This document shows, piece after piece, positions 28,828 to 38,026 of a stretch of DNA of 64,000 nucleotides (the stretch's first letter is position 1; every line of letters begins with the position of its first letter). The translations under genes were made by a program, and so were the position numbers. Under the pieces are notes generated by a model that saw only the letters and a program-made list of their open reading frames with translations, ran no database searches and was not told where the DNA came from. The stretch spans positions 62,001-126,000 of the forward strand of contig OMWB01000002.1 in the NCBI GenBank assembly GCA_900314645.1. Reading direction: 5' to 3'. The stretch is from an uncultured Actinomycetes bacterium. GTDB taxonomy: Bacteria; Actinomycetota; Coriobacteriia; Coriobacteriales; Atopobiaceae.

Positions 28828-29604
28828 ATGCAGGAGTTCTTCATCGATAGCGACGGCATTGCCATCCACGCAAAGCTCGAGATGCCCGAAGGATCGCCGG
28901 AGCGCTGCCCGCTCTGCATCGTGCAGCATGGCCTCACCGGCCACATGGAGGAGGAGCACATCCTGGCCGTCTCGACGGCGCTGCGTGAGGTAGGCGTGGC
29001 TACCCTGCGCGTGGAGATGTACGGCCACGGTAAGAGCGGCGGCACGTTTGCCAAGCACACGATGCTCAAGTGGGTCGACAACATGCTCGACGTCATCGAC
29101 TACGCAAAGGCGTTGCCTTTCGTGTCCGACCTCTACCTCTGTGGACACAGCCAGGGCGGTTTCCTCACCATGATGATGGGAGCGCTTCGCCCCGATGACC
29201 TCAAGGCGATTATCCCCATGTCACCCGCCATCGTCATCGTAGACAACGCGCGGGCAGGCGTGCTGTTTGGCATGACGTTTGACCCAGTACACGTGCCTGA
29301 CCGCATCTACCTAGGCAACCCCAACCTCGCAGAGGGCGGCACCGAGGTCCCCAGCTTTTGCGGCGACTACTTCCGCATCGCTCAGCACATCGACGTGGAC
29401 GACGTCATCGCCTCCTACCACGGCCCCGTGCTGCTGATCCACGGTACCGATGACATGGCCGTGCCCATCCAGTACTCGATTGATGCCGCGGAGAAGTACG
29501 AGAACGCCAAGCTGGTAGTTATTGAGAACGACGACCACAACTACCACGCCCACCTCGACCAGGTATGCGTTGCCGTCCAGGAGTTTGTGCGCTCGCTCGC
29601 CTAA
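28828..29604 (+). CDS. Alpha/beta hydrolase (feruloyl/cinnamoyl-esterase-like)
   Basis: A 258-residue serine hydrolase. It has an oxyanion region VQHGLTGHMEEEH near 31, a nucleophile elbow GHSQGG near 109, an acid residue in IHGTDDMAVP near 212 and a His in DDHNYHAH near 240. This pattern is like Est1E-type cinnamoyl esterases of gut bacteria, which release hydroxycinnamates from plant cell walls. That would suit the neighbouring beta-glucosidases, but the substrate is inferred. The ATG at 28828 is used rather than an upstream frame extension, which would run through the palindrome. Confidence 0.82.
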   Translation: MQEFFIDSDGIAIHAKLEMPEGSPERCPLCIVQHGLTGHMEEEHILAVSTALREVGVATLRVEMYGHGKSGGTFAKHTMLKWVDNMLDVIDYAKALPFVSDLYLCGHSQGGFLTMMMGALRPDDLKAIIPMSPAIVIVDNARAGVLFGMTFDPVHVPDRIYLGNPNLAEGGTEVPSFCGDYFRIAQHIDVDDVIASYHGPVLLIHGTDDMAVPIQYSIDAAEKYENAKLVVIENDDHNYHAHLDQVCVAVQEFVRSLA

Positions 29605-29616
29605 GACACAAACGGA

Positions 29617-29645
29617 TGGGACAAGGGTTCGGAATCCTTGTCCCA
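29617..29645. repeat. Hairpin repeat TGGGACAAGG/CCTTGTCCCA
   Basis: A 10-bp perfect stem with a 9-base loop lies right after the esterase stop. A similar hairpin with GTGGGGCAAGGGTT follows the DUF1232 gene at 46677, and related GTGGGACA stems are at 7561. Confidence 0.6.
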
Positions 29646-29649
29646 CAAA

Positions 29650-29682
29650 GAGGCGCCGCCGGTTTCCCGACGGCGCCTCCTC
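29650..29682 (-). terminator. Strong hairpin between convergent genes
   Basis: GAGGCGCCG-CCGG with CCCG-CGGCGCCTC around TTT. It lies between the esterase and GH1 gene 3, which converge. Read on the minus strand, it is followed by TTTGTGGGAC. It probably terminates one or both transcripts. Confidence 0.6.
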
Positions 29683-29702
29683 ATCACGGTTTGGCTCTGA
29701 AA

Positions 29703-31364
<1,662 letters not shown>

Positions 31365-31988
31365 TTACCTACTGCTGCCCTTCCACAGCTGGCCCATCTC
31401 CGCATCCTTGTTTGTGATGGGCCGAATGACCCGGCACGGGCATCCCACGGCAACCACACCGGCAGGAATGTCCTTGTTAACCACGCTGCCCGCTCCGATG
31501 ACCGAGCCTCGCCCGATGGTGACGCCTGGCAGCATCATGACTCCCGCGCCAATCCACACGTCATCACCGATGGTGATAGGCAGTGCGTACTCCAGCCCTT
31601 GACCGCGGCGGTCAGCGTCAATGGGGTGGGCAGCCGTAGAGAAACAGCAATCCGGCGCAACAAACACTCGCTTGCCCAGCGTAATGGACGCGCAGTCGAG
31701 CATCACGGTGTTGTGGTTGAGGAACGTGCCCTCCCCCAGCTGCACATTGCTGCCGTAGTCGCACCAGAAGGGGGCAACCACCGTCACACCAGCGCCGACC
31801 TTGCCAAGGAGCGTCCTCAGAAGCGCCTGCTGCTTACTGGTGTTGGAAGGGCGGATGTTGTAGTTGTAGTCAAAGCAAAGGTCCTTTGCCTCGTTACGCG
31901 CTGCAAGAAGAGACGCATCAAAGTTGGCGTCGTACAGGTCTCCTCCCGTTGCCCTCACCATCGCTGCTGCCTGAGCCCTGCCCGCCAT
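31365..31988 (-). CDS. Maltose/galactoside O-acetyltransferase (left-handed beta-helix)
   Basis: A 207-residue sugar O-acetyltransferase of the LacA/Maa type. It has an N-terminal helical part, then hexapeptide repeats (IGDDVWIGAGVMMLPGVTIG) and the catalytic His in STAAHPIDADRR near 125. The enzyme acetylates sugars with acetyl-CoA, often to detoxify non-metabolised glycosides, which suits its place beside three beta-glucosidases. The ATG follows AAGAAGGGGC. It starts 18 bp after the stop of the antitoxin-PIN gene on the same strand and may be cotranscribed with it. Confidence 0.88.
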   Translation of the reverse strand: MAGRAQAAAMVRATGGDLYDANFDASLLAARNEAKDLCFDYNYNIRPSNTSKQQALLRTLLGKVGAGVTVVAPFWCDYGSNVQLGEGTFLNHNTVMLDCASITLGKRVFVAPDCCFSTAAHPIDADRRGQGLEYALPITIGDDVWIGAGVMMLPGVTIGRGSVIGAGSVVNKDIPAGVVAVGCPCRVIRPITNKDAEMGQLWKGSSR

Positions 31989-32006
31989 AGCTGCCCCTTC
32001 TTTGGT

Positions 32007-32642
32007 TTATGCGCGTGTGCCCGCTGCACGCGCGTTGAGTACTGCACACAGGTCTTGTGGCGCAAGAGCCGCCACGGTTGAGCGCCGCAGCAGTTGCTCG
32101 TCAAAGGTGACCATGTAGTCAGCCTTTGCGCGCTCAGCCGCCGCGAACGCGATGCTATCCGAGAGCTCCGTTGTAAGTCCCCGGTACTGACATGCCAACA
32201 TAAGGTCCGCCTCGTCGACACCTACAGCCGTGCCGATGGCGCGCATGCGATCAACGGCCCGCCATGCGGCGGTTTCACCGTTGGTGTCATCACTCTCTGC
32301 AAGCGCCGTGAAGACGTCCTTGAGAGCCGTTGCTGGGTAAAGCAGCTCAGCGCCTACCGCCTGAGCCTGCGAAATGAAGACGCCCGCTTGAGAGTTGTAA
32401 GGCTGCTTGCTCGCATCGAGGAAGGCCACCCACACATCGGTACAGACCAACAGCCGCATCGGGCTGACCTGCCCCAAGAGCAGCGGTGCAATGGTCTCCA
32501 TGCCCTTACCGCGATGCGCCGCCTGTTCCCACAGTGCGCGCACGGCTGTCGACGGCGTGAGTCCGAGCTCAGCCAAGGCGGCATCGCCCGCCTCTTTGAG
32601 CTCGCGATCAAGCCGTACGTTTATTTGAGCCGTGGGTGCCGT
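32007..32642 (-). CDS. RelB/DinJ antitoxin fused to a PIN-domain toxin, ACG at the start position
   Basis: A 211-residue frame. The first about 55 residues match RelB/DinJ antitoxins (TAQINVRLDRELKEAGDAAL, then ELGLTPSTAVRALW). The rest is a PIN ribonuclease-like domain with an early Asp (CTDVWVAFLD), and Asp residues in TELSDSIAFAAAERAKADYM and VTFDE. The normal start cannot be found: an AAAGGAG site is 5 bp before an ACG codon (32642), and an in-frame TAA lies just upstream. The first ATG/GTG/TTG is a TTG at 32576 that would delete a third of the antitoxin domain. Either ACG is used or an ATG was lost. A good promoter and operator-like repeats precede it. Confidence 0.72.
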   Translation of the reverse strand, partial: TAPTAQINVRLDRELKEAGDAALAELGLTPSTAVRALWEQAAHRGKGMETIAPLLLGQVSPMRLLVCTDVWVAFLDASKQPYNSQAGVFISQAQAVGAELLYPATALKDVFTALAESDDTNGETAAWRAVDRMRAIGTAVGVDEADLMLACQYRGLTTELSDSIAFAAAERAKADYMVTFDEQLLRRSTVAALAPQDLCAVLNARAAGTRA

Positions 32643-32653
32643 AGGCGCTCCTT

Positions 32654-32692
32654 TGCTTTACCTGCTTTCTACTTCTGCTTTACGTGCTTTAT
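32654..32692 (-). promoter_or_regulatory. Operator-like 17-bp direct repeats before the antitoxin-PIN gene
   Basis: On the plus strand, TGCTTTACCTGCTTTCT (32654-32670) and TGCTTTACGTGCTTTAT (32676-32692) are direct repeats 22 bp apart, two helical turns. Each holds two TGCTTT boxes 9 bp apart. They lie between promoter and ribosome site, as expected for autoregulation by a ribbon-helix-helix antitoxin. Confidence 0.6.
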
Positions 32693-32719
32693 CTTAGCGG
32701 ACGCATGCTGTGCTGTCCA
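32691..32719 (-). promoter_or_regulatory. Promoter of the antitoxin-PIN gene
   Basis: On the minus strand TGGACA (32719-32714), a 17-bp spacer and TAAGAT (32696-32691) match a primary-sigma promoter well. Confidence 0.6.
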
Positions 32720-32760
32720 TCTCTTATTTGCATATGCGTAGCGGAATCTTCGAGCGTTGA

Positions 32761-32920
32761 CTGTACGTAAGAAATGCCGTTAGACAGTCGCTGTGCGTCC
32801 AAAGTGCCATTAGTAAGCTGCTGTACGTACAGAGTGCCAATAGAGCTCGATTTTCACCTTGTAATGGCACTCTGGACGTACACTCCATCCGAAATGGCAC
32901 TTTGAACGTACGGCGACAGC
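32761..32920. repeat. 30-bp-lattice repeat element R2 (3 forward, loop, 2 inverted units)
   Basis: Three forward 30-mers (32761, 32791, 32821) are followed by a 10-bp loop TTTTCACCTT and two inverted 30-mers (32861, 32891). Each unit has about 22 conserved bases (core TGTACGTnCAAAGTGCCATT) and about 8 variable ones. The rest of the 32643-33174 gap (32921-33174) shows no gene. Confidence 0.88.
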
Positions 32921-33174
32921 ATCCGTGGCGCCAGAAGACGGCCTGATCAGCGCGCCCAAAATACTTTCGTGCGTTTCTCAACCGACCACGCCTTCTGCAC
33001 GAGTTCTTAACGCCGCAGGACGAGCGTCGCACCGCATGCGACTCCAACCGCCTCTCATAAGCTTTTCAACATCAAACATGCTTCTAACAGCCAAAACTGC
33101 AGAAATCTGGTGGGAATCTGCACGCGCACTTGGTGTAGTATCCCCACACCGCTCACCGTTCGGAAAGGAGCCCC

Positions 33175-34179
33175 ATGTCCGAGCATCGCACGAGACCACT
33201 TCGGCAGGATTTGCAGAGCAAGATTCAGAAGGCACATGATGAGGGGCGTTGCTTTACCACCTTGGACAAGAACGAGGCAAGGCGCCTACGCCGAGCCACC
33301 CGCTCCGGGAAGCTCATCTCACCTGCACCACGGGTCTACGCGTTGTCCTCTTGCTGGGAGGGCCTCAAAGCCGGTGACCGGCACCTGTATGTCGTGAGGG
33401 CGCTGGCCAAGCTTCACCCCGACTGGACGTTTTGCTCAGTCTCTGCCGCCCTTGTCCACGCGTTATCCGTCTCAAACAAGCTTCTTGGCAGCGTCCATGT
33501 GGCAACCACTCGGCACGCTCACTCGCCCAGCAGCGAAGGCATCACGCGGCATGTCATGGGGCATGATGACTTTGTTGAAGTCAACGGCGTCCGCGTCACC
33601 TCGATATCGCAAACCACATTTGATGTCCTGCGTATCGCGAGCTTTAGAAGCGGTCTTGCGTTGGCAGACTCCGCCCTCCGCGTGGCCGGAATATCGCGCG
33701 AGCAGCTACTCTCAACTTTCGAACAGATCGATCCGCACACACGGGGCAGACAGCGAGCACTTGAAATTGTTGCGCTGGCAGACCCTCGCGCTGAGAGTGG
33801 CGGGGAGTCAATCGCGCGTGCCGTTATGCTCGAGCTTGGCGCGATGCCTCCGATGCTGCAGGTTCTCGTTGGTGACCGCGTTGACCATTCCGCCGACTAT
33901 CGCGCCGACTTTGGCTGGCATCTGGCTGATGACACATGGGTGCTGGGCGAACTCGACGGTCGTGAAAAGTACGAGAACCAGGCCATGACCAACGGGCGAG
34001 ACGCCGTTCAGGTACTTGCGGACGAGCGCCTGCGTGAGTCTCGTGTAAGCGCATCGGGGGCAAAGATCATGCGATTCTCGTTTGCGGAAGCTGTCAAACC
34101 TGCGCGCATGGAGCATCTGCTGAAGGCCTTTGGCGTGCCGCTTGGGTACCCAATCCCCGAAGTAGCGTTGGCTGGATAA
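33175..34179 (+). CDS. AbiEi-antitoxin-like protein with C-terminal DUF559-like nuclease fold
   Basis: A 334-residue protein. The N terminus (about 20-75) resembles the winged-helix AbiEi antitoxin region ([24 protein letters not shown]). The middle has the typical [12 protein letters not shown] and [17 protein letters not shown] strings. From about 235 it resembles DUF559/PD-(D/E)XK proteins: [20 protein letters not shown], then DGREKYEN, giving an Asp...Glu-x-Asp pattern, but the usual Lys is not clear. Actinobacterial genomes carry many such proteins; their role, often guessed to be defence, is unproven. The start has AAAGGAG. No AbiEii-like toxin is next to it. Lattice repeats R2 and R3 flank the gene. 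Confidence 0.68.
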   Translation: MSEHRTRPLRQDLQSKIQKAHDEGRCFTTLDKNEARRLRRATRSGKLISPAPRVYALSSCWEGLKAGDRHLYVVRALAKLHPDWTFCSVSAALVHALSVSNKLLGSVHVATTRHAHSPSSEGITRHVMGHDDFVEVNGVRVTSISQTTFDVLRIASFRSGLALADSALRVAGISREQLLSTFEQIDPHTRGRQRALEIVALADPRAESGGESIARAVMLELGAMPPMLQVLVGDRVDHSADYRADFGWHLADDTWVLGELDGREKYENQAMTNGRDAVQVLADERLRESRVSASGAKIMRFSFAEAVKPARMEHLLKAFGVPLGYPIPEVALAG

Positions 34180-34198
34180 GCCTGTTGAACAGCCACCG

Positions 34199-34328
34199 TT
34201 GTACGTCAGAAGTGCCGTTAGCGAGCCGCTGTACGTACAGAGTGCCATTAGAGCTCGGTTTTCGCCATGTAATGGCACTCTGGACGTACGCTCCCTGCGA
34301 AATGACACCTTTAACGCACAGTCACGCC
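34199..34328. repeat. 30-bp-lattice repeat element R3 (2 forward, loop, 2 inverted units)
   Basis: Two forward 30-mers (34199, 34229) are followed by a 10-bp loop TTTTCGCCAT and two inverted 30-mers (34269, 34299). The second forward and first inverted units are nearly the same as in R2, so R2 and R3 share a recent origin. Confidence 0.88.
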
Positions 34329-34403
34329 GCCCCTACGCAACACGATGAAAACGTGGGCGTGGTATCGTCTTTGCCACACACACCCAACCAACCGGAGGTC
34401 CGC

Positions 34404-35603
34404 ATGACCAAGATCGCCATGACCACGCCGCTCGTCGAGATGGACGGCGACGAGATGACCCGTATCATCTGGCAGATGATCAAAGACGAGCTGATTTGCC
34501 CCTACGTTGACCTGAAGACCGAGTACTACGACCTTGGCCTGAAGAATCGTGAGGCCACCCACGACCAGGTGACCGTCGATTCCGCTGAGGCCACCAAGCG
34601 CCTCGGCGTCGCCGTGAAGTGCGCGACCATCACGCCCAACGCTGCCCGCGTTGAGGAGTACGGCCTCAGCCAGATGTGGAAGAGCCCGAACGGCACCATC
34701 CGCGCCATCCTCGACGGCACCGTGTTCCGTGCGCCCATCGTGGTCAAGGGCATCGACCCGTATGTCCGCACGTGGAAGAAGCCCATCACCATCGCCCGTC
34801 ACGCGTACGGCGACGTCTATAAGAACACCGAGCTGCGCATTCCTGGCCCCGGCAAGGTTGAGCTTGTCTATACGCCCGCTGACGGCGGCGACGAGGTGCG
34901 CGCCACGGTTCAGGACTTTGACCAGCCCGGCATTGCCCAGGGCATCCACAACCTCGACGCATCCATTGAGAGCTTTGCCCGCGCGAGCTTTGAGTACGCG
35001 CTCTCTACCGGTCAGGACATCTGGTTTGCCGCAAAAGACACCATCTCTAAGACCTATGACCATCGCTTCAAGGACATCTTCCAGGAGGTCTTTGACGCGG
35101 ACTATCGTGCGCGCTTTGAGGAAGCTGGCATCACCTACTTCTACACGCTGATTGATGACGCCGTTGCGCGTGTCATTCGCAGCGAGGGCGGCTTCATTTG
35201 GGCCTGCAAGAACTACGATGGCGACGTCATGAGCGATATGCTCTCGACGGCGTTTGGTAGCCTGGCCATGATGACGAGCGTGCTCGTGAGCCCGAATGGC
35301 TACTTTGAGTATGAGGCCGCACACGGCACCGTTCAGCGCCATTACTACAAGCACCTTGCTGGCGAGGAGACGTCCACCAACAGCGTGGCGACCATCTTTG
35401 CGTGGACCGGTGCGCTCCGCAAGCGCGGCGAGCTGGACGGCCTGGCTGACCTCGCAGCCTTCGCCGACCGTCTTGAGCAGGCAACCATTGCCACAATCGA
35501 AGCAGGCGAGATGACTGGCGATTTGGCAGCTATCACCTCACTTGAGGGTGTCAAGCGCCTGAACACGCAGGATTTCATCAAAGCCGTAGCCAGCAGGCTG
35601 TAA
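34404..35603 (+). CDS. icd: NADP-dependent isocitrate dehydrogenase
   Basis: A 399-residue enzyme of the eukaryote-like NADP isocitrate dehydrogenase class (about 400 residues). It shows [18 protein letters not shown] at the N terminus and [16 protein letters not shown], which has the substrate-binding Ser and Arg residues near 96-106. It also has [16 protein letters not shown] and, near 310, [12 protein letters not shown] for cofactor binding. It oxidises isocitrate to 2-oxoglutarate with NADP, supplying glutamate carbon and NADPH. The ATG at 34404 follows CCGGAGG. The thioesterase gene begins 3 bp after its stop. Confidence 0.93.
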   Translation: MTKIAMTTPLVEMDGDEMTRIIWQMIKDELICPYVDLKTEYYDLGLKNREATHDQVTVDSAEATKRLGVAVKCATITPNAARVEEYGLSQMWKSPNGTIRAILDGTVFRAPIVVKGIDPYVRTWKKPITIARHAYGDVYKNTELRIPGPGKVELVYTPADGGDEVRATVQDFDQPGIAQGIHNLDASIESFARASFEYALSTGQDIWFAAKDTISKTYDHRFKDIFQEVFDADYRARFEEAGITYFYTLIDDAVARVIRSEGGFIWACKNYDGDVMSDMLSTAFGSLAMMTSVLVSPNGYFEYEAAHGTVQRHYYKHLAGEETSTNSVATIFAWTGALRKRGELDGLADLAAFADRLEQATIATIEAGEMTGDLAAITSLEGVKRLNTQDFIKAVASRL

Positions 35604-35606
35604 GCC

Positions 35607-36017
35607 ATGATGCTTGACGAAAACAGCTCCCTGGACGAGGTGCGCGCCTACTTCTCCCACGACCGCTTTGCCTCCGACGCATGCGGATGCGAGGTGCTCG
35701 AGGCGTCGCACGGACATGCGGTGACATCGTTTACCATCGATGACGTGCATCGCAATGCGCAAGGAGCCGTGATGGGCGGGGCCATATTCACCGTGGCAGA
35801 CTTCGCGCTGGCCATCGCCTGCAACATGGGCGAGAACCCCACGGTGTCGGTCTCTAACACCATCGAGTTCTTCGCAGGGGCTAAGGGCACACGGCTGATT
35901 GCCACGGCAGAGGCTGACAAGAGCGGCCGCAATCTCGGTTTCTACACCGTCGACGTGCGAGATGATCTGGGGACCCACGTTGCCCGCATGACCGCGACGT
36001 GCTTCCGACGGGCATAA
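35607..36017 (+). CDS. PaaI-family hotdog thioesterase
   Basis: A 136-residue hotdog-fold protein. The central signature RNAQGAVMGGAIFTVADFALA (GG and the catalytic Asp) and VSNTIEFFAGAKG are typical of PaaI/YdiI acyl-CoA thioesterases. It hydrolyses a CoA thioester that cannot be named from the sequence. It starts 3 bp after icd, so it is cotranscribed, perhaps a chance operon or a CoA-recycling link. A palindrome follows within 8 bp of the stop. Confidence 0.85.
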   Translation: MMLDENSSLDEVRAYFSHDRFASDACGCEVLEASHGHAVTSFTIDDVHRNAQGAVMGGAIFTVADFALAIACNMGENPTVSVSNTIEFFAGAKGTRLIATAEADKSGRNLGFYTVDVRDDLGTHVARMTATCFRRA

Positions 36018-36024
36018 GGAGAGC

Positions 36025-36092
36025 GGTGCGTCCTGGGGGCTACCCCCCCAGGCGCACCGAGTGCGTCCAGGGGGTAGCCCCCAGGACGCACC
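36025..36092. repeat. Palindrome of the GGGGGTAGCCCCC family between convergent genes
   Basis: Left arm 36025-36057 (GGTGCGTCCTGGGGGCTACC...) and right arm 36061-36092 are near-perfect complements with one or two differences. It fills the whole gap between the thioesterase and corA 3' ends and may terminate both. Confidence 0.88.
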
Positions 36093-36101
36093 AGGGCACG
36101 C

Positions 36102-37046
36102 TTACATCCAGCCTTGACGGACGAGCCAGATGGCCAGAATCACGCAGATGACGCTCGTACCAAAGCAGATGATGCCAAAGCCATGAGGCGTCAGCGCAAG
36201 TGGCATCCAGTTGAGGTCAACGTTCATGCCATACAGACCGCTGATGATGGTGGGGATGGACAGAATCAGCGTGATGGACGTTAGGCGCTGCATCACGTTG
36301 TTCAGACGCGAGTCCATGACTGAGCTCATCAAATCGCGCGTGCCGTCAATGATGTCGTGGTAGATCTGCGCCATCTCCACCGCCTGCTGGTTCTCAACGA
36401 TGGCGTCCTCGAGAATCTCCTCGTCCTCGGGGCCCGGCTTCAGACGTTCGGAATGCGCAATGCGCGTGAGCACGCCACCATTGCCGCGCAGTGACGTGGC
36501 AAAGTAGACGAGTGTGGACTCAAGCTCATGCAGACTCAGCAGGTCACGCTCGTCGGTCATCGACTGTATGCGTCCCTCGAACTCGATACGCTTGCGGTCG
36601 ATTTCGGTCAACGCCTGCTGATACAGAAGCGAAGTGCGCAGCAGAATCTGATAGATGAAGCTGATACGCATGCGGGTGGAAAAGTCACGGATGCGGCCCG
36701 CATGGAAAGGCGTCAGCACCTGCGTGTCTTCGGCACAGACGGTGATCACGTTGTGCGGCATGAGGATGATGCCTAACGGGATGGTGTGGTATGTCTCGAT
36801 ATCGTGGCGAATCGCGCGCGCAGGCACATCCACGAGAATGAGCGAGTAGGCTTCCTCGTGCACCAGACGGGTCTTCTCTTCGGGGTCGTTGGCGGCCATC
36901 AAGTCGTCTTTGTCGAGCCCGGGCAAAGCCGCGGCAACACGCTGCACCTCGTCGGCCGTCGGCGCCGTGAGCTTAATCCACGTCCAGTCCTTAATCTGCT
37001 GAACCACGCGCGTCTCGGGACCATCCGTGAGATAGAGCTCAATCAT
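36102..37046 (-). CDS. corA: CorA family magnesium/divalent cation transporter
   Basis: A 314-residue CorA. It has a long cytoplasmic alpha/beta and helical domain and two C-terminal transmembrane helices joined by the invariant Gly-Met-Asn (LYGMNVDLNWMP) near 283. It forms pentamers that bring in Mg(II) or other divalent ions. The start at 37046 has GGGAGGTCC before it; an earlier in-frame codon at 37106 would add a stretch without family similarity. It is monocistronic and converges with the thioesterase gene across a palindrome. Confidence 0.92.
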   Translation of the reverse strand: MIELYLTDGPETRVVQQIKDWTWIKLTAPTADEVQRVAAALPGLDKDDLMAANDPEEKTRLVHEEAYSLILVDVPARAIRHDIETYHTIPLGIILMPHNVITVCAEDTQVLTPFHAGRIRDFSTRMRISFIYQILLRTSLLYQQALTEIDRKRIEFEGRIQSMTDERDLLSLHELESTLVYFATSLRGNGGVLTRIAHSERLKPGPEDEEILEDAIVENQQAVEMAQIYHDIIDGTRDLMSSVMDSRLNNVMQRLTSITLILSIPTIISGLYGMNVDLNWMPLALTPHGFGIICFGTSVICVILAIWLVRQGWM

Positions 37047-37141
37047 GAGGGACCTCCCGAGGCTTGGGAATCTTAGCGGGCGTAAGCCCTCCCATGATAG
37101 TCCCAATTGAAGATATGAGGTTGTGCAAACACCGAATCAGC

Positions 37142-37939
37142 CTAGCCGATATCGCAACCCAGCCATCGCTCAGTGTTTCGCCAGTGCATACGCTCGTACT
37201 GAGCCTCGCTGAAGCCCAGTGAGGCAAAGGTGTCGCGCTCCTCGCCAGGGTTCCACATGGGGAAGTCCGAGCCAAACATGATGCGGTCCGCGCCGTAATC
37301 CTCAATCAGCTCGCGTGTACGACGCAGGCCGAGGTAGCGCATGGAGCTTGACACGTCGAGGAAGCACTGCTCATCCTCGAGATACTCGAGCGCGAGGTCG
37401 TAGACGGACCACCCACCAAAGTGGGCGGCACATACCTTAAGCTGCGGGAACTCATGCAGGATGCGCTTCAGGCGACGCGGATGCGAGTAGTCGTAGCGAT
37501 AGTCTCCGCAGTGGATGAGCAGAGGGAGGCCGCGCTTCTCACATGCCTCGTACACACGCATGAGGCGCGGGTCATCCATATTGACAGCCTGTGTGTCGGG
37601 GTGCAGCTTGACACCCTTCAGCCCCAGGGCAATGGCACGGTCGAGCTCAGCCTCTGGGTCCTCGAAGTCTTGGTGCATGGCGGCAAGGCCAAGCAACGTG
37701 TCATCCGCGGCGCAGGAGGCGGCAATGAAGTCGTTGATGGAGCTGACCGTCTTGGGTTTGACCGCAACCGAGCACACCACGGTGTGCGTGATGGGCGTGT
37801 CCTCGCGCATCTTTCGCAGGTTGCCGATCGAGCCCAACAGCGCCTGCATGGGAATGTTGTAGAACTGGCCCACGCTTTGGGTAGCCTTATCAGCAATCTT
37901 GTCGGGATAGACGTGCGCGTGCATATCGACGATAGGCAT
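37142..37939 (-). CDS. Amidohydrolase family protein (TIM-barrel, amidohydro_2)
   Basis: A 265-residue metal-dependent hydrolase. The His-x-His metal motif is at the N terminus (VDMHAHVYP). GVKLHPDTQA near 120, LIHCGDYRYDYSHP near 155, HFGGWS near 184 and the catalytic Asp in MFGSDFPMWNPGEE near 233 follow. The family includes decarboxylases (ACMSD-like) and lactonases; the substrate is not predictable. The start lies 6-7 bp after a weak GGAGGTAC site. It precedes corA on the same strand with a 95-bp gap. Confidence 0.85.
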   Translation of the reverse strand: MPIVDMHAHVYPDKIADKATQSVGQFYNIPMQALLGSIGNLRKMREDTPITHTVVCSVAVKPKTVSSINDFIAASCAADDTLLGLAAMHQDFEDPEAELDRAIALGLKGVKLHPDTQAVNMDDPRLMRVYEACEKRGLPLLIHCGDYRYDYSHPRRLKRILHEFPQLKVCAAHFGGWSVYDLALEYLEDEQCFLDVSSSMRYLGLRRTRELIEDYGADRIMFGSDFPMWNPGEERDTFASLGFSEAQYERMHWRNTERWLGCDIG

Positions 37940-38026
37940 CTGTACCTCCGCTTTGTTTGATGGGCAGAGTATAGGCGCCAGATATTGCGGCTACGTTGCA
38001 GACGAGGCAGTATCCCCAATCCACAG

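Noticed and set aside
29617..29645. tRNA-like GGTTCGGAATCC string
   Set aside because: It is the loop of a short hairpin; there is no acceptor stem, anticodon arm or D arm around it.
32925..33239. Small open frame before the AbiEi-like gene
   Set aside because: It overlaps the real start in another frame and has no ribosome site or similarity.
32761..34328. CRISPR-like look of R2 and R3
   Set aside because: Units keep only about 22 of 30 bases, the variable part is 8 bp, units invert after a loop, and no cas genes are near.
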